Source: PFJX01 sp964466195 (lineage in GTDB: Bacteria; Pseudomonadota; Gammaproteobacteria; Burkholderiales; Thiobacillaceae). From it: a DNA stretch of 64,000 nt. Each line of letters begins with the position of its first letter. Positions within the stretch are counted from its first letter, which is position 1. The translations under genes and the position numbers were made by a program. Below are positions 8,816-19,718 of this stretch, piece after piece. The notes below the pieces were generated by a model. That model ran no database searches. It was not told the origin of the DNA and saw only the letters and a program-made list of their open reading frames with translations. The stretch lies in NCBI GenBank assembly GCA_964466195.1, contig CAYXMQ010000002.1:1-64000 (forward strand), in the 5' to 3' direction.

Positions 8816-8855
8816 CCCCAGCCCGTCCGCCTACACTGCCGACATCCGCCGCCAG
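8816..8855. repeat. 40-bp duplicate of the 3' end of the Mut7-C gene
   Basis: This segment matches 8921-8960, the 3' end of the neighbouring minus-strand gene, at 37 of 40 positions. REP 3 lies between the two copies, which suggests duplication accompanying REP insertion. Confidence 0.7.
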
Positions 8856-8860
8856 CCCAT

Positions 8861-8890
8861 GTAGGGCGGAAAAGCGCAGCGCTTTCCGCC
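8861..8890 (+). repeat. REP palindrome 3
   Basis: This copy has the same head and stem as REP 1 (GTAGGGCGGAAAAGCG). It lies just past the stop codon of the minus-strand Mut7-C gene. Confidence 0.85.
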
Positions 8891-8911
8891 GCATAAATAC
8901 CGGCTAATCAC

Positions 8912-9664
8912 TCACCCCTCCCCCAGCACGTCCGCCAACACCGCCGACATCCGCCGCCAGTGCGACCCCTCCCAGAACACCCGTCGGCAGACATCGCAGG
9001 TGCTGAAGCGCTGCTGTTCCTCCCGCACCCGCGGCGGCAAACGGTGCAGCACATCCGCTTTGGCGATCGGGCGCAGCGGTGCGTTGCATTCCAGGCAAAG
9101 CGAGAAAGGCCGCGCGCCGGCAGCCAGATCGAGGCGCTGAACGAGTTCCCGGAACTGCTGCGCGGGCTGCAGGGCATGCACATAACAGCCGTGGCTGATG
9201 TCACGGCATTTGAGCAGTTCGACGTCGCGGCTGAGCACGATGCGCTGTTCGGCGGCGGCGATGCGGACGATGGCGTCGTCCTGGAAATGGTTGTCGTACA
9301 GGGTATCAAAGCCGGCCAGGCGCAGCAGGCGGGCGAGGCCGCCAAGGTGGGCGTCGGCGACGAAGCGGATTTGCCGCAACGGCTGTGCGCGCAGGCGCAG
9401 CAGCGGACGTATGTCGAACGCCTCGAATTTGGGGTACACCGCGATCCGGTCGCCGTCCTGCAGGCGGTGCGCGAAGCCGACCGACTCACCGTTGACCAGG
9501 ATCAGTTCCACCTCGGTGTGCGGCACGCCCAGGGCTTCGATCATGTGCTTGACGCTGGCGTCGCGCGCGCAGGCGCAGGCGAAGTCGCGCTTGCGGCGTG
9601 CGGGCGGGAGGAAGTCGTTGAGTTCCTCGTAGAAGCGGAAGGTGGCGGTCGCCATGATGGGCAT
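8912..9664 (-). CDS. Mut7-C RNase-domain protein with N-terminal ubiquitin-like domain
   Basis: The 250-residue protein has a ThiS/MoaD-like N-terminal fold (about residues 5-90) followed by a Mut7-C domain. The latter shows FVADAHLGGLARLLR, FDTLYDN and IVLSRD, plus a zinc ribbon made by CLEC and CDVC near the C-terminus. This architecture is common in bacteria and is predicted to act in RNA cleavage, but its role is not established. The ATG at 9664 is used; an in-frame ATG at 9655 is equally possible because neither has a strong ribosome site. Confidence 0.85.
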   Translation of the reverse strand: MPIMATATFRFYEELNDFLPPARRKRDFACACARDASVKHMIEALGVPHTEVELILVNGESVGFAHRLQDGDRIAVYPKFEAFDIRPLLRLRAQPLRQIRFVADAHLGGLARLLRLAGFDTLYDNHFQDDAIVRIAAAEQRIVLSRDVELLKCRDISHGCYVHALQPAQQFRELVQRLDLAAGARPFSLCLECNAPLRPIAKADVLHRLPPRVREEQQRFSTCDVCRRVFWEGSHWRRMSAVLADVLGEG

Positions 9665-9760
9665 GACGATATTTTTGCCTCGGCCGGATTGCAAGCCCGG
9701 CGGCCCGTTCGGCCAGGCGCGGCGATAATGCGCGCCCTTGCCCCTTTTCTCTGCCGGCCC

Positions 9761-10180
9761 ATGCCCTCGCCTCTACTCGCCGCCGCCCCGGAACCCATGC
9801 CGCATGGCCTCGACCCCTATCAGGAACTGGTCTGGCAACTGAACCGTCTGCCGGGCGGCGCGGCGGCGGCGATACCGGATTTCTTCGCCAGCCTGCTGGC
9901 CGCAACGCCGACCGCGCAGTGCTGGCGCTTCAAGCAAGGCGGCGCGCTCGAACTGCATGCCGACGCCAGCCTGCGCCATGGCGACACGCCGATCGCGCAA
10001 CTGCCGGCGGAATTGCTCGCCGCCGCCGAAGCCGCCGCGCTTCCCGCCATGCTGCTCGGCCTGCTCGCGCTGGCCACCGGCCAGATCGACGGCGACCGCC
10101 GGCTGAAGGCCGTGCTGCCGAAGGTCGACGCCGCCGCCAAAGACCTCATGCTGATGACGGTTTGCCGCTTGTGCGGCTGA
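9761..10180 (+). CDS. Small Ala/Leu-rich protein, unknown function
   Basis: The 139-residue product has an acidic N-terminal helix (DPYQELVWQLNRLPGG), a repeated-looking alanine/leucine-rich middle and a C-terminal MTVCRLCG. No known domain was recognised. An in-frame ATG at 9728 would add 11 residues; neither start has a clear ribosome site. It converges on ureG with an 11-bp gap. Codon use fits the neighbouring genes. Confidence 0.5.
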   Translation: MPSPLLAAAPEPMPHGLDPYQELVWQLNRLPGGAAAAIPDFFASLLAATPTAQCWRFKQGGALELHADASLRHGDTPIAQLPAELLAAAEAAALPAMLLGLLALATGQIDGDRRLKAVLPKVDAAAKDLMLMTVCRLCG

Positions 10181-10191
10181 GCCGCCAGGCT

Positions 10192-10815
10192 TCAGCGCGC
10201 AGTCGCCAGCATGCCGGCCTGTTCGATGAAGGCGATGATCTCGGCCAGCCCCTGGCCGGTCTTCATGTTGGAAAACACGAAAGGCCGCGCGCCGCGCATC
10301 GTCTTCGCATCGCGCGCCATCACCTCCAGCGAAGCGCCGACCATCGGCGCCAGGTCGATCTTGTTGATCACCAGCAGGTCGGATTTGGTGATGCCGGGGC
10401 CGCCCTTGCGCGGGATTTTCTCGCCGGCGGCCACGTCGATGACGTAGAGGGTCAGGTCCGAGAGTTCCGGGCTGAACGTGGCGGCCAGGTTGTCGCCGCC
10501 GCTTTCGACGAAGATCACGTCGAGATCGGGGAAGCGTTGGTTCAGGCGATCCACCGCCTCCAGGTTGATGCTGGCATCCTCGCGGATGGCGGTGTGCGGG
10601 CAGCCGCCGGTCTCCACGCCGATGATGCGCGCCGCCGCCAGGGCTTCGTTGCGCACCAGGAACTGGGCGTCCTCTTCGGTGTAGATGTCGTTGGTGACCA
10701 CCGCGAGCTGGTATTTCTCGCGCAGAGCCAGGCACAGCGCCAGCGTCAGCGCGGTCTTGCCGGAGCCGACCGGGCCGCCGATGCCGATACGCAGAGGTTG
10801 GGATGATCGAGTCAT
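10192..10815 (-). CDS. ureG: UreG, urease accessory GTPase
   Basis: UreG hydrolyses GTP while delivering nickel to apo-urease with UreE, UreF and UreD. The 207-residue SIMIBI GTPase has the P-loop GGPVGSGKTALT, the CPHTAIRED metal-binding motif (Cys-Pro-His), FVESGGDN and the NKID base-recognition motif. The start is set at 10815, where ATG overlaps the ureF stop as ATGA; the frame is open far upstream but only as a shadow of ureF. It is the last gene of the urt-ure run. Confidence 0.96.
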   Translation of the reverse strand: MTRSSQPLRIGIGGPVGSGKTALTLALCLALREKYQLAVVTNDIYTEEDAQFLVRNEALAAARIIGVETGGCPHTAIREDASINLEAVDRLNQRFPDLDVIFVESGGDNLAATFSPELSDLTLYVIDVAAGEKIPRKGGPGITKSDLLVINKIDLAPMVGASLEVMARDAKTMRGARPFVFSNMKTGQGLAEIIAFIEQAGMLATAR

Positions 10816-11480
10816 GAGCGGAATATCCGTGTGTATTGAGTTTCGTGCAGGCTGCTGGCGATGGCGAAGGCCGGCAGAAAGTTGCGGCTGGCGTCGAGCG
10901 GCGCGGCGGCGGCTTGCCGCGCCAGATCCGGCAGCCGCTCGCCCAGCCCCAGCAGCAGGCGCTGGCCGGCGGTCTGGCCGAGCGGCACGGCTTTCAGCGC
11001 GGCCATGACCTGATTCTCCAGCCAGGACCAGAGGTAGCCGGCGATGGCGTCTTCGCGCCCGATGTTCCAGCGCGCCGCGGCGCAACTCCAGGCCAGCGGA
11101 AAACTGGCCGGCGCAAGCGCGGCCAGCGTCGCCACGTCGAACTCCGCCAGATCGCCCAGCAGTTTGACCAGCGAATGCCCCATTTGCAGCGTCTCGGCGC
11201 GCAGTTCGGCGGTCTCGCGGCTGGCGATGAATTCCAGGTCGAGCGCCTGCAGCCGCGCCCGGTCGCCGCTCTGCCAGGCGGCCAGCATGTGCGCCAGATA
11301 GACGGCCTCGCAGCTGGCCAGGCTGCCGCTCAGGCAATCGCCGATCCAGCGGCCGGCGCTGGCTTCGTTGTCGACCGCTCCGCTTTCCACCGCCCATTCC
11401 AGGGCTTGCGAATAGGTATAGGCGCCGACCGGCAGGGTCGGGCTGGCCAGATGCAGCAGGCGGACGAGGGCGAGGTTCAT
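10812..11480 (-). CDS. ureF: UreF, urease accessory protein
   Basis: The 222-residue helical protein begins LVRLLHLASPTLPVGAYTYSQALEW, the UreF hallmark, and contains SCEAVYLAHM. It acts with UreD and UreG in the nickel-insertion complex and tunes UreG GTPase activity. It overlaps ureE by 4 nt at its start and ureG by 4 nt at its end, implying translational coupling. Confidence 0.95.
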   Translation of the reverse strand: MNLALVRLLHLASPTLPVGAYTYSQALEWAVESGAVDNEASAGRWIGDCLSGSLASCEAVYLAHMLAAWQSGDRARLQALDLEFIASRETAELRAETLQMGHSLVKLLGDLAEFDVATLAALAPASFPLAWSCAAARWNIGREDAIAGYLWSWLENQVMAALKAVPLGQTAGQRLLLGLGERLPDLARQAAAAPLDASRNFLPAFAIASSLHETQYTRIFRS

Positions 11481-12001
11481 TGCCGGTGACGCGTCAGCAT
11501 GTCGTGGATGCGCGGCCCCCGCCCTTCGCCCTCCGCGCTGTGCCCGTGCGGATGGGCGTGGCCGCCGTGGCCGCCGTACGCGCCGCTTTCCGGCTCGAAT
11601 GCCGCCTCGGCTTCCACAATGTCCAGGCCCAGGCCGCGCAGCATCTCGCCCAGCACGTGGTCGCGGCCGAAGCGCAGCAGGCCGCCGGATTTTCCGAACT
11701 CGACCTGCACCGGCACATGCCGGTTGCCCAGGTGGTAGGCGGCGCGTACGAGCAGCAGCGGATCGTCGCTGCGCGCTTCGAGCACCGCTTCCGGCGCGGC
11801 CGCCACCTCGACGACGCGGCCGTCCTTGCCCAGCAGTTTGTCGCCGGCGCGCAGGACCGCGCCGCGCTCCAGGAACAAGCCGGCTTCCTCGCCGCTGGCC
11901 AGCTGGGTCCGCAAGCGGCTCTTGCAGCGCAATTCGAACGGCAGGAGCAGACGTTCCGTGGGCACGGCGTCGGCGGGTGCGCGGTGTTCGATCAGCAGCA
12001 T
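11477..12001 (-). CDS. ureE: UreE, urease nickel metallochaperone
   Basis: The 174-residue protein has the UreE N-terminal and metal-binding domains (LVRAAYHLGNRHVPVQ, with the dimer-bridging His) and a His-rich tail (GGHGGHAHPHGHS) that binds extra nickel. It donates Ni to the UreDFG complex. The ATG at 11999-12001 is chosen because it lies 2 bp after the ureC stop and gives the family length; longer open frame upstream is a shadow of ureC. Confidence 0.95.
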   Translation of the reverse strand: MLLIEHRAPADAVPTERLLLPFELRCKSRLRTQLASGEEAGLFLERGAVLRAGDKLLGKDGRVVEVAAAPEAVLEARSDDPLLLVRAAYHLGNRHVPVQVEFGKSGGLLRFGRDHVLGEMLRGLGLDIVEAEAAFEPESGAYGGHGGHAHPHGHSAEGEGRGPRIHDMLTRHRQ

Positions 12002-12003
12002 GG

Positions 12004-13712
<1,709 letters not shown>

Positions 13713-13716
<4 letters not shown>

Positions 13717-14018
13717 AATGCCCCCTGAATCCGGCCCTGGAAGCCGAACACCCGGCGCGCGCCGGCATAGGCCGCCAGTTCCACCGTGCGGGTCTGCCCC
13801 GGCTCGAAGCGCACCGCGGTGCCGGCGGCGATGTTCAGGCGCATGCCGCGCGCCAGATCGCGATCGAACGCCAGCGCCGGGTTGGTCTCGTAGAAATGGT
13901 AATGCGACCCGACCTGGATCGGCCGGTCGCCGGTGTTGGCGACGACCAGGGTGAGCGTGGGCCGGCCGACGTTGAGTTCGATGTCGCCGGGCTGGATTGC
14001 GTATTCGCCAGGGATCAT
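13713..14018 (-). CDS. ureB: UreB, urease beta subunit
   Basis: The 101-residue subunit begins MIPGEYAIQPGDIELN and contains VGSHYHFYETNPAL, both diagnostic of UreB. It packs against UreC in the urease heterotrimer. It overlaps ureC by 4 nt and lies 63 bp after ureA. Confidence 0.96.
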
Positions 14019-14081
14019 GGCGCGCTCCTGGGTTCAAAGGAGGGAATCCCGCTGTTGCGACCTGTGATCATGTCCGCTCCG

Positions 14082-14384
14082 TCAAATGATGGGGTTATGC
14101 ACGGTGACCAGCTTGGTCCCGTCCGGAAAGGTCGCTTCGACCTGAATGTCCGGGATCATCTCCGGCACGCCTTCCATGACTTCGTCACGCTGCAACAGCG
14201 TCGTGCCGTAGCTCATCAGCTCCGCCACGGTGCGGCCGTCGCGGGCGCCTTCCAGGATGCCGGCGGTGATGAACGCGACCGCCTCCGGGTAGTTCAGCTT
14301 GAGCCCGCGCGCCATGCGGCGTTCGGCCAGCAAGGCGGCGGTGAAGATCAGCAGCTTGTCCTTTTCGCGCGGGGTCAGTTCCAT
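14082..14384 (-). CDS. ureA: UreA, urease gamma subunit
   Basis: The 100-residue subunit begins MELTPREKDKLLIFTAALLA and ends with VTVHNPI, matching UreA throughout. The frame is open upstream, but the ATG at 14382-14384 gives the invariant family length and has AAGGA before it. It lies 10 bp after ureD. Confidence 0.96.
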   Translation of the reverse strand: MELTPREKDKLLIFTAALLAERRMARGLKLNYPEAVAFITAGILEGARDGRTVAELMSYGTTLLQRDEVMEGVPEMIPDIQVEATFPDGTKLVTVHNPII

Positions 14385-14394
14385 AACGTGTCCT

Positions 14395-15240
14395 TCAAGT
14401 GTTCCAGATTCTCGGCGTTTGCGCGGCACGCCCGAGCAGCGCCGGTCGCAACAGCCGCCATAACGCAGTAAACCAGGCGCGCGCGGCTTCCGAAGAATGC
14501 CCCAGATAGCGCGCCGCCAGCACATCCGGCAGCCGGGTGACGCCATGCCGGGCGGCGGGCTCCGCAGGCGTCGCCTCGCGGCAGGCGGCGAGCAAAGACG
14601 CATCCAGGTTCGGCCCCAGCGCCAGCAATGTGCCGCTGACGCTGTAGCCGGCCAGCCCGGCAGGGGAGCTCAGCATTTCCGCGCCGCCCGCCAAGCCGCC
14701 TCGCTCCAGCCAGAGCGGGCGGCCGTCGCGCTCGATGCGCGTCTCCAGGCGCAGTTCGCCGCGCTCGAAGCTTTCGCCGGCGGCGCGCCGGCCCAGGCAC
14801 AGCACGTCCCAGCCGATGAAGCGCGCATCCGCCGCCAGCCTTACCCGGCTTTGCATGTCGGCGCGCGCGCCGTCGAACACGATGCTTTCCTGCGGCAACC
14901 ATTCCAGCGCCGCGTCCGCGCCGACGCTGAAATCCAGCCGCTGTCCGGCCCACGCGCCGGCGCTGCGATACCATTTGCCGGCGCCCGGCGTAGTCAGCAG
15001 CGCATGCGCGCCCGGCCCGACCTCGACGCCGATTTCGAGCCGATCGCCGCCGGCCATGCCGGAGGGCGGATGCAACACGATGGCATGGCAGACCGCTTCG
15101 CCTTCCGGGTACAGCGCCTTCTGCACGCGCAGCGGGCCGACGTGTTCGCGGCGCACGAGCACGCTGGCCGCACCGCGCTTTGCGAAACCGAGCGCCAGGC
15201 GCGCGTGCCAGCAGGGGGTGACGGGTTCGGCGATCAGCAT
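14395..15240 (-). CDS. ureD: UreD, urease accessory protein
   Basis: The 281-residue protein carries UreD signatures: ARLALGFAKR near the start, LHPPSGMAGGDRLEI, TTPGAGKWYRS and LPQESIVFDGA. It binds apo-urease and, with UreF, provides the nickel path from UreG. The ATG at 15238-15240 is preferred over one 12 codons upstream, because it lies 7 bp past the urtE stop and fits the family N-terminus. Confidence 0.94.
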   Translation of the reverse strand: MLIAEPVTPCWHARLALGFAKRGAASVLVRREHVGPLRVQKALYPEGEAVCHAIVLHPPSGMAGGDRLEIGVEVGPGAHALLTTPGAGKWYRSAGAWAGQRLDFSVGADAALEWLPQESIVFDGARADMQSRVRLAADARFIGWDVLCLGRRAAGESFERGELRLETRIERDGRPLWLERGGLAGGAEMLSSPAGLAGYSVSGTLLALGPNLDASLLAACREATPAEPAARHGVTRLPDVLAARYLGHSSEAARAWFTALWRLLRPALLGRAAQTPRIWNT

Positions 15241-15247
15241 CGGGCGA

Positions 15248-15949
15248 TCATACCGACAGCCGCTGTCTGACCCCATCCTGCTCCATGTCCGCGCCGGCGC
15301 CGCGCTGGATGAACTCGCCGCGTTCCATCAACAGGTACTGGTCGGCCAGCGAGCGGGCGAAATCGTAATACTGCTCGACCAGCAGGATCGCCATGCTGCC
15401 CTCCTCGGCCAGCGCCCGGATGGCGCGTTCGATGTCCTTGATGATCGACGGCTGGATGCCCTCGGTCGGCTCGTCCAGGATCAGCAGTTTCGGTCCGAAG
15501 GCCAGCGCGCGACCTATGGCCAGTTGTTGTTGTTGGCCCCCGGACAGATCGCCTCCCCGCCGCTTCAGCATTTGTTTGAGCACCGGAAACATGGCGTAGA
15601 TGCGTTCCGGAATCGGCGTGCCGCCGGGTTGCGTCGCCAGGCCCATGCGCAGGTTTTCCTCCACCGTCAGGCGGGGAAAGATTTCGCGCCCCTGCGGCAC
15701 ATAGCCGATGCCGGCCTTGACGCGGGCGTGCGGAGCGGCATCGGTGATGCTGCGGCCTTCGAAGGCGATCGCGCCGGTCTTGGCCGGCACCAGGCCCATC
15801 AGGCATTTCAACAGCGTGGTCTTGCCGACGCCGTTGCGGCCGAGCAGGCAGGTGACCTGGCCGGTCGGCGCTTCGAACGACAGATCGCGCAGGATATGGC
15901 TGCCGCCGTAGTACTGGTTGAGGTTTTCGACTTTCAGCATGATCGGCAC
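15248..15949 (-). CDS. urtE: UrtE, urea ABC transporter ATP-binding protein
   Basis: The 233-residue ATPase is of the LivF type. It has Walker A GRNGVGKTTLL, the Q-loop, the signature LSGGQQQQLAIGRAL and Walker B LLILDEPTEGIQP. With UrtD it powers urea uptake. It is separated from urtD by a 138-bp gap holding two REP palindromes, and lies 7 bp before ureD, so transport and urease genes are physically coupled. Confidence 0.95.
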   Translation of the reverse strand: MPIMLKVENLNQYYGGSHILRDLSFEAPTGQVTCLLGRNGVGKTTLLKCLMGLVPAKTGAIAFEGRSITDAAPHARVKAGIGYVPQGREIFPRLTVEENLRMGLATQPGGTPIPERIYAMFPVLKQMLKRRGGDLSGGQQQQLAIGRALAFGPKLLILDEPTEGIQPSIIKDIERAIRALAEEGSMAILLVEQYYDFARSLADQYLLMERGEFIQRGAGADMEQDGVRQRLSV

Positions 15950-15957
15950 CCCAGCAG

Positions 15958-15987
15958 GTAGGGCGGAAAAGCGCAGCGCCTTCCGCC
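15958..15987 (+). repeat. REP palindrome 4
   Basis: This is the same 30-bp REP as near the RAYT gene (GTAGGGCGGAAAAGCG head). With REP 5 it forms an inverted pair inside the urt operon. Confidence 0.85.
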
Positions 15988-16037
15988 TCCAAAATCAAAC
16001 TTGTGGTCACGCCGCCAACTGCCAGCATGAGCCTGAA

Positions 16038-16068
16038 GGCGGAAGGCGCTACCGCTTTTCCGCCCTAC
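16038..16068 (-). repeat. REP palindrome 5
   Basis: An inverted REP copy (ends TTTTCCGCCCTAC) lies 50 bp from REP 4. The pair would form a long hairpin in the urtD-urtE message and could act as an RNA-stability boundary. Confidence 0.85.
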
Positions 16069-16087
16069 GTCGGGTTGCACGCGAATT

Positions 16088-16905
<818 letters not shown>

Positions 16906-16909
<4 letters not shown>

Positions 16910-18030
16910 GCCGACCTCCCGGACTTGAAGCGTTTCCACAGGCCCACCACGCCTTCCGGCAGCCACAGCGTCACGCCAACGAACAGCGCGCCGAGGAAGA
17001 ACAGCCAGTATTCCGGAAAGGCGACGGTGAAGTAACTCTTGAACAGGTTGACCAGGCCGGCGCCGATGACCGGGCCGATCAGCGTGCCGCGCCCGCCCAC
17101 CGCGACCCAGATGGCGATCTCGATCGAGTTGGCGGGCGACATTTCGCCCGGATTGATGATGCCGACCTGCGGCACGTACAGCGCCCCGGCCACGGCGCAG
17201 AGCAAGGCCGAGAAGGTCCACACGAACAGCTTGTAGTGCAGCGGGTTGTAGCCGATGAACATGACCCGGCTTTCGGCATCGCGGATCGCCGCCAGCACGC
17301 GGCCGAACTTGCTGGTCACCAGATAACGGCCGGCCAGCAGGGTCAGCATCAACACCAGGGCGGACAGGCCGAACAGCGTCGCGCGCGTTTCCGGCGACGT
17401 GATGTCGTGGCCGAGGATGCGCTTGAAGTCGGTGAAGCCGTTGTTGCCGCCGAAGCCGGTCTCGTTGCGGAAGAAGAACAGCATCGCGGCGAAGGTCAGC
17501 GCCTGCGTGATGATCGAGAAATACACGCCCTTGATGCGCGAACGGAACGCGAAATAGCCGAACACGTAGGCGATCAGCGCCGGCACCGTCAGCACCAGCA
17601 ACGCGGCCCACAGAAAGGAATCGGAACCGGCCCAGTACCAGGGCAGCTCCTTCCAATCCAGGAACACCATGAAATCGGGCAGGTGCGAATGGTAGGAACC
17701 GTCGGCGCCGATCTCGCGCATCAGATACATGCCGAAGGCGTAACCGCCGAGCGCAAAGAACAGGCCATGGCCGAGCGACAGGATGCCGGCGTAACCCCAG
17801 ACCAGGTCCATCGCCACCGCGACGATGGCGTAGCACATGATCTTGCCGGACAGCGTGATGACATAGGTGGAGACGTGCAGCGGGCTGCTTTCCGGCAGCA
17901 GCAGATGCAGCGCCGGCATGATCACCAGGGTCAGCGCGGCAAACAGGCCGAGGGCGATCCAGCCGGCGCGCGGCGTGGCGTTGAGGAAGCGGACGACGAA
18001 GGGGGTGCGCAAAGCGTAGGTATTCATCAT
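16906..18030 (-). CDS. urtC: UrtC, urea ABC transporter permease
   Basis: The 374-residue permease is of the LivM type with about ten membrane helices and the motif YAGILSLGHGLFFALGGYA. It pairs with UrtB to form the urea channel. The start is one of two adjacent ATGs; 18030 is used because GGAG lies 7 nt before it, overlapping the end of urtB, which stops 2 bp upstream. Confidence 0.94.
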
Positions 18031-18031
18031 C

Positions 18032-19621
18032 TCAGTTCTCCACAAACCGGCCCTTGAGGGCGAACAAGCCCTGCGGCCGTTTCTGGATGAAGACGATGAC
18101 GATGACCAACACGACGATCTTGGCGATCACCGCGCCCCACCAGCCTTCCATGAATTTGGTCACCACGCCGAGGCCGAGCGCCGCCCATACCGCGCCGGCC
18201 AACTGGCCGACGCCGCCCAGCACGACGACCAGGAAGGAATCGACGATGTAGCCTTGCCCCATGTCCGGCCCGACGTTGGCGATCTGCGACAGCGCGACGC
18301 CGCCCAAGCCGGCGATGCCGGCGCCGAGGCCGAACGCCAACGTGTCGACGCGGCCGGTCGGCACGCCGACGCAGCCCGCCATCGGCCGGTTCTGGGTCAC
18401 GGCGCGCACGAACAGGCCGAGCCGGGTCTTCTGCATCAGCAGCCAGACCAGCGCCAGCACGAACAACGTGAAGCCGACGATGACGATGCGGTTCCACGGC
18501 AGCAGCAGGCCGGCGGTGATTTCGACGCCGCCGGACATCCAGGCCGGGTTCGCCACTTCCACGTTCTGCGCGCCGAACAGCACGCGCGCCGCCTGGATCA
18601 GGATCAGCGACAGGCCCCAGGTGGCGAGCAGGGTTTCCAGCGGACGCCCGTAGAGGCGGCGGATCACCGTGCGCTCCAGCGCCATGCCGACCAGCGCGGC
18701 CGCCATGAAGGCCGCCGGAATCGCCGCCAGCACATACCAGTCCAGGTATTCGGGCAGGTAGGCGCGGAACAAGGTCTGGGTAAAGAAGGTGGCATAGGCG
18801 CCGACCATCAGCAACTCGCCATGCGCCATGTTGATCACGCCCATGACGCCGTAGGTGATGGCCAGGCCCAGCGCCGCCAGCAGCAGGATGCTGCCGAGCG
18901 ACAGGCCGGTGAACAGCTGGCCCAGGGTTTCCCCGAAGGCAAGCCGGGATTCGATGCTTTTGACCGCAGCGAGCGCGGCCTGGCGCACGCCGGCGTTGGG
19001 TTCGCCGGCGGCCTCGGTCAGCGCGAGCAGCATCCCTTTGATGTACGGCCGGGCGTCATCCGCCAAAGTCTTTACCGCGGCCAGGCGCACGGCCGCATCC
19101 GGACTGGCCAGATTGGCCTGCGCCTGGGCGAACAGGAGCAGGGTCTTGATCTCCGCGTCGGTCTCCCTGGCCAGCGCCTTGGCCAGGATCGGGACCAGTT
19201 CGATGCCGGCATGCGTCTGCAGCTCGCGCGCCGCGACCAGACGCACGTGCCGGTCCGGGTTGAGCAGACGCAGGCCGGCGATGGCATTGGACAGCTCGGC
19301 GCGGATGCGGTTGTTGATGCTGAGCGGCTCGTATTCCTCCGGCTGCGGCACCAGCGCCTCGCCGCTCACGGCGTCCAGCGCCTGCTCCGCGGGCATCCGG
19401 AATACCCGGCCGTCCGGCGTCGCCAGCAACTCATCGTTGGCCAGCGCTTTGAGCAGACTCACCGCCTCGGGCTCGCCGCTGGCGCCCAGCGCCTGAATGG
19501 CGGCGATCTTGGCGTCGGAATCGTCCGTCGCCAGTTTTCCGACCAGCGCCGGATCGAGGCCGGCTTGCGCGTGCAGCGCCGGCAAGGCGTACAGCAGCAA
19601 AGTGAGGAGTAAGCGTTTCAT
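18032..19621 (-). CDS. urtB: UrtB, urea ABC transporter permease
   Basis: The 529-residue protein starts with a signal peptide and an exported N-terminal helical-repeat region of about 230 residues (HEAT-like units with the pattern DxxxKxAAIxAL). It then has the LivH-type permease with MGVINMAHGELLMVGAY. The long N-terminal extension is typical of proteobacterial UrtB and may contact UrtA in the periplasm. It sits 97 bp downstream of urtA, with two hairpins in the gap. Confidence 0.94.
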   Translation of the reverse strand: MKRLLLTLLLYALPALHAQAGLDPALVGKLATDDSDAKIAAIQALGASGEPEAVSLLKALANDELLATPDGRVFRMPAEQALDAVSGEALVPQPEEYEPLSINNRIRAELSNAIAGLRLLNPDRHVRLVAARELQTHAGIELVPILAKALARETDAEIKTLLLFAQAQANLASPDAAVRLAAVKTLADDARPYIKGMLLALTEAAGEPNAGVRQAALAAVKSIESRLAFGETLGQLFTGLSLGSILLLAALGLAITYGVMGVINMAHGELLMVGAYATFFTQTLFRAYLPEYLDWYVLAAIPAAFMAAALVGMALERTVIRRLYGRPLETLLATWGLSLILIQAARVLFGAQNVEVANPAWMSGGVEITAGLLLPWNRIVIVGFTLFVLALVWLLMQKTRLGLFVRAVTQNRPMAGCVGVPTGRVDTLAFGLGAGIAGLGGVALSQIANVGPDMGQGYIVDSFLVVVLGGVGQLAGAVWAALGLGVVTKFMEGWWGAVIAKIVVLVIVIVFIQKRPQGLFALKGRFVEN

Positions 19622-19645
19622 GGTTTATGCAGGTCGCGGATGTCC

Positions 19646-19707
19646 GTCATTCGGGCGCGATCGGCTTGCCCATCGCGCCCGAATGACGCCCTCCCGGGAG
19701 AGGGCGT
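19646..19707. promoter_or_regulatory. Two tandem hairpins in the urtA-urtB gap
   Basis: The first is a perfect 16-bp inverted repeat (19646-19661 with 19672-19687, 10-nt loop). The second is an 8-bp repeat (19686-19693 with 19700-19707). Neither is followed by a T-run on the minus strand, so they more likely stabilise the urtA message or reduce read-through than terminate fully. Confidence 0.6.
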
Positions 19708-19718
19708 CCGATGCCGAC

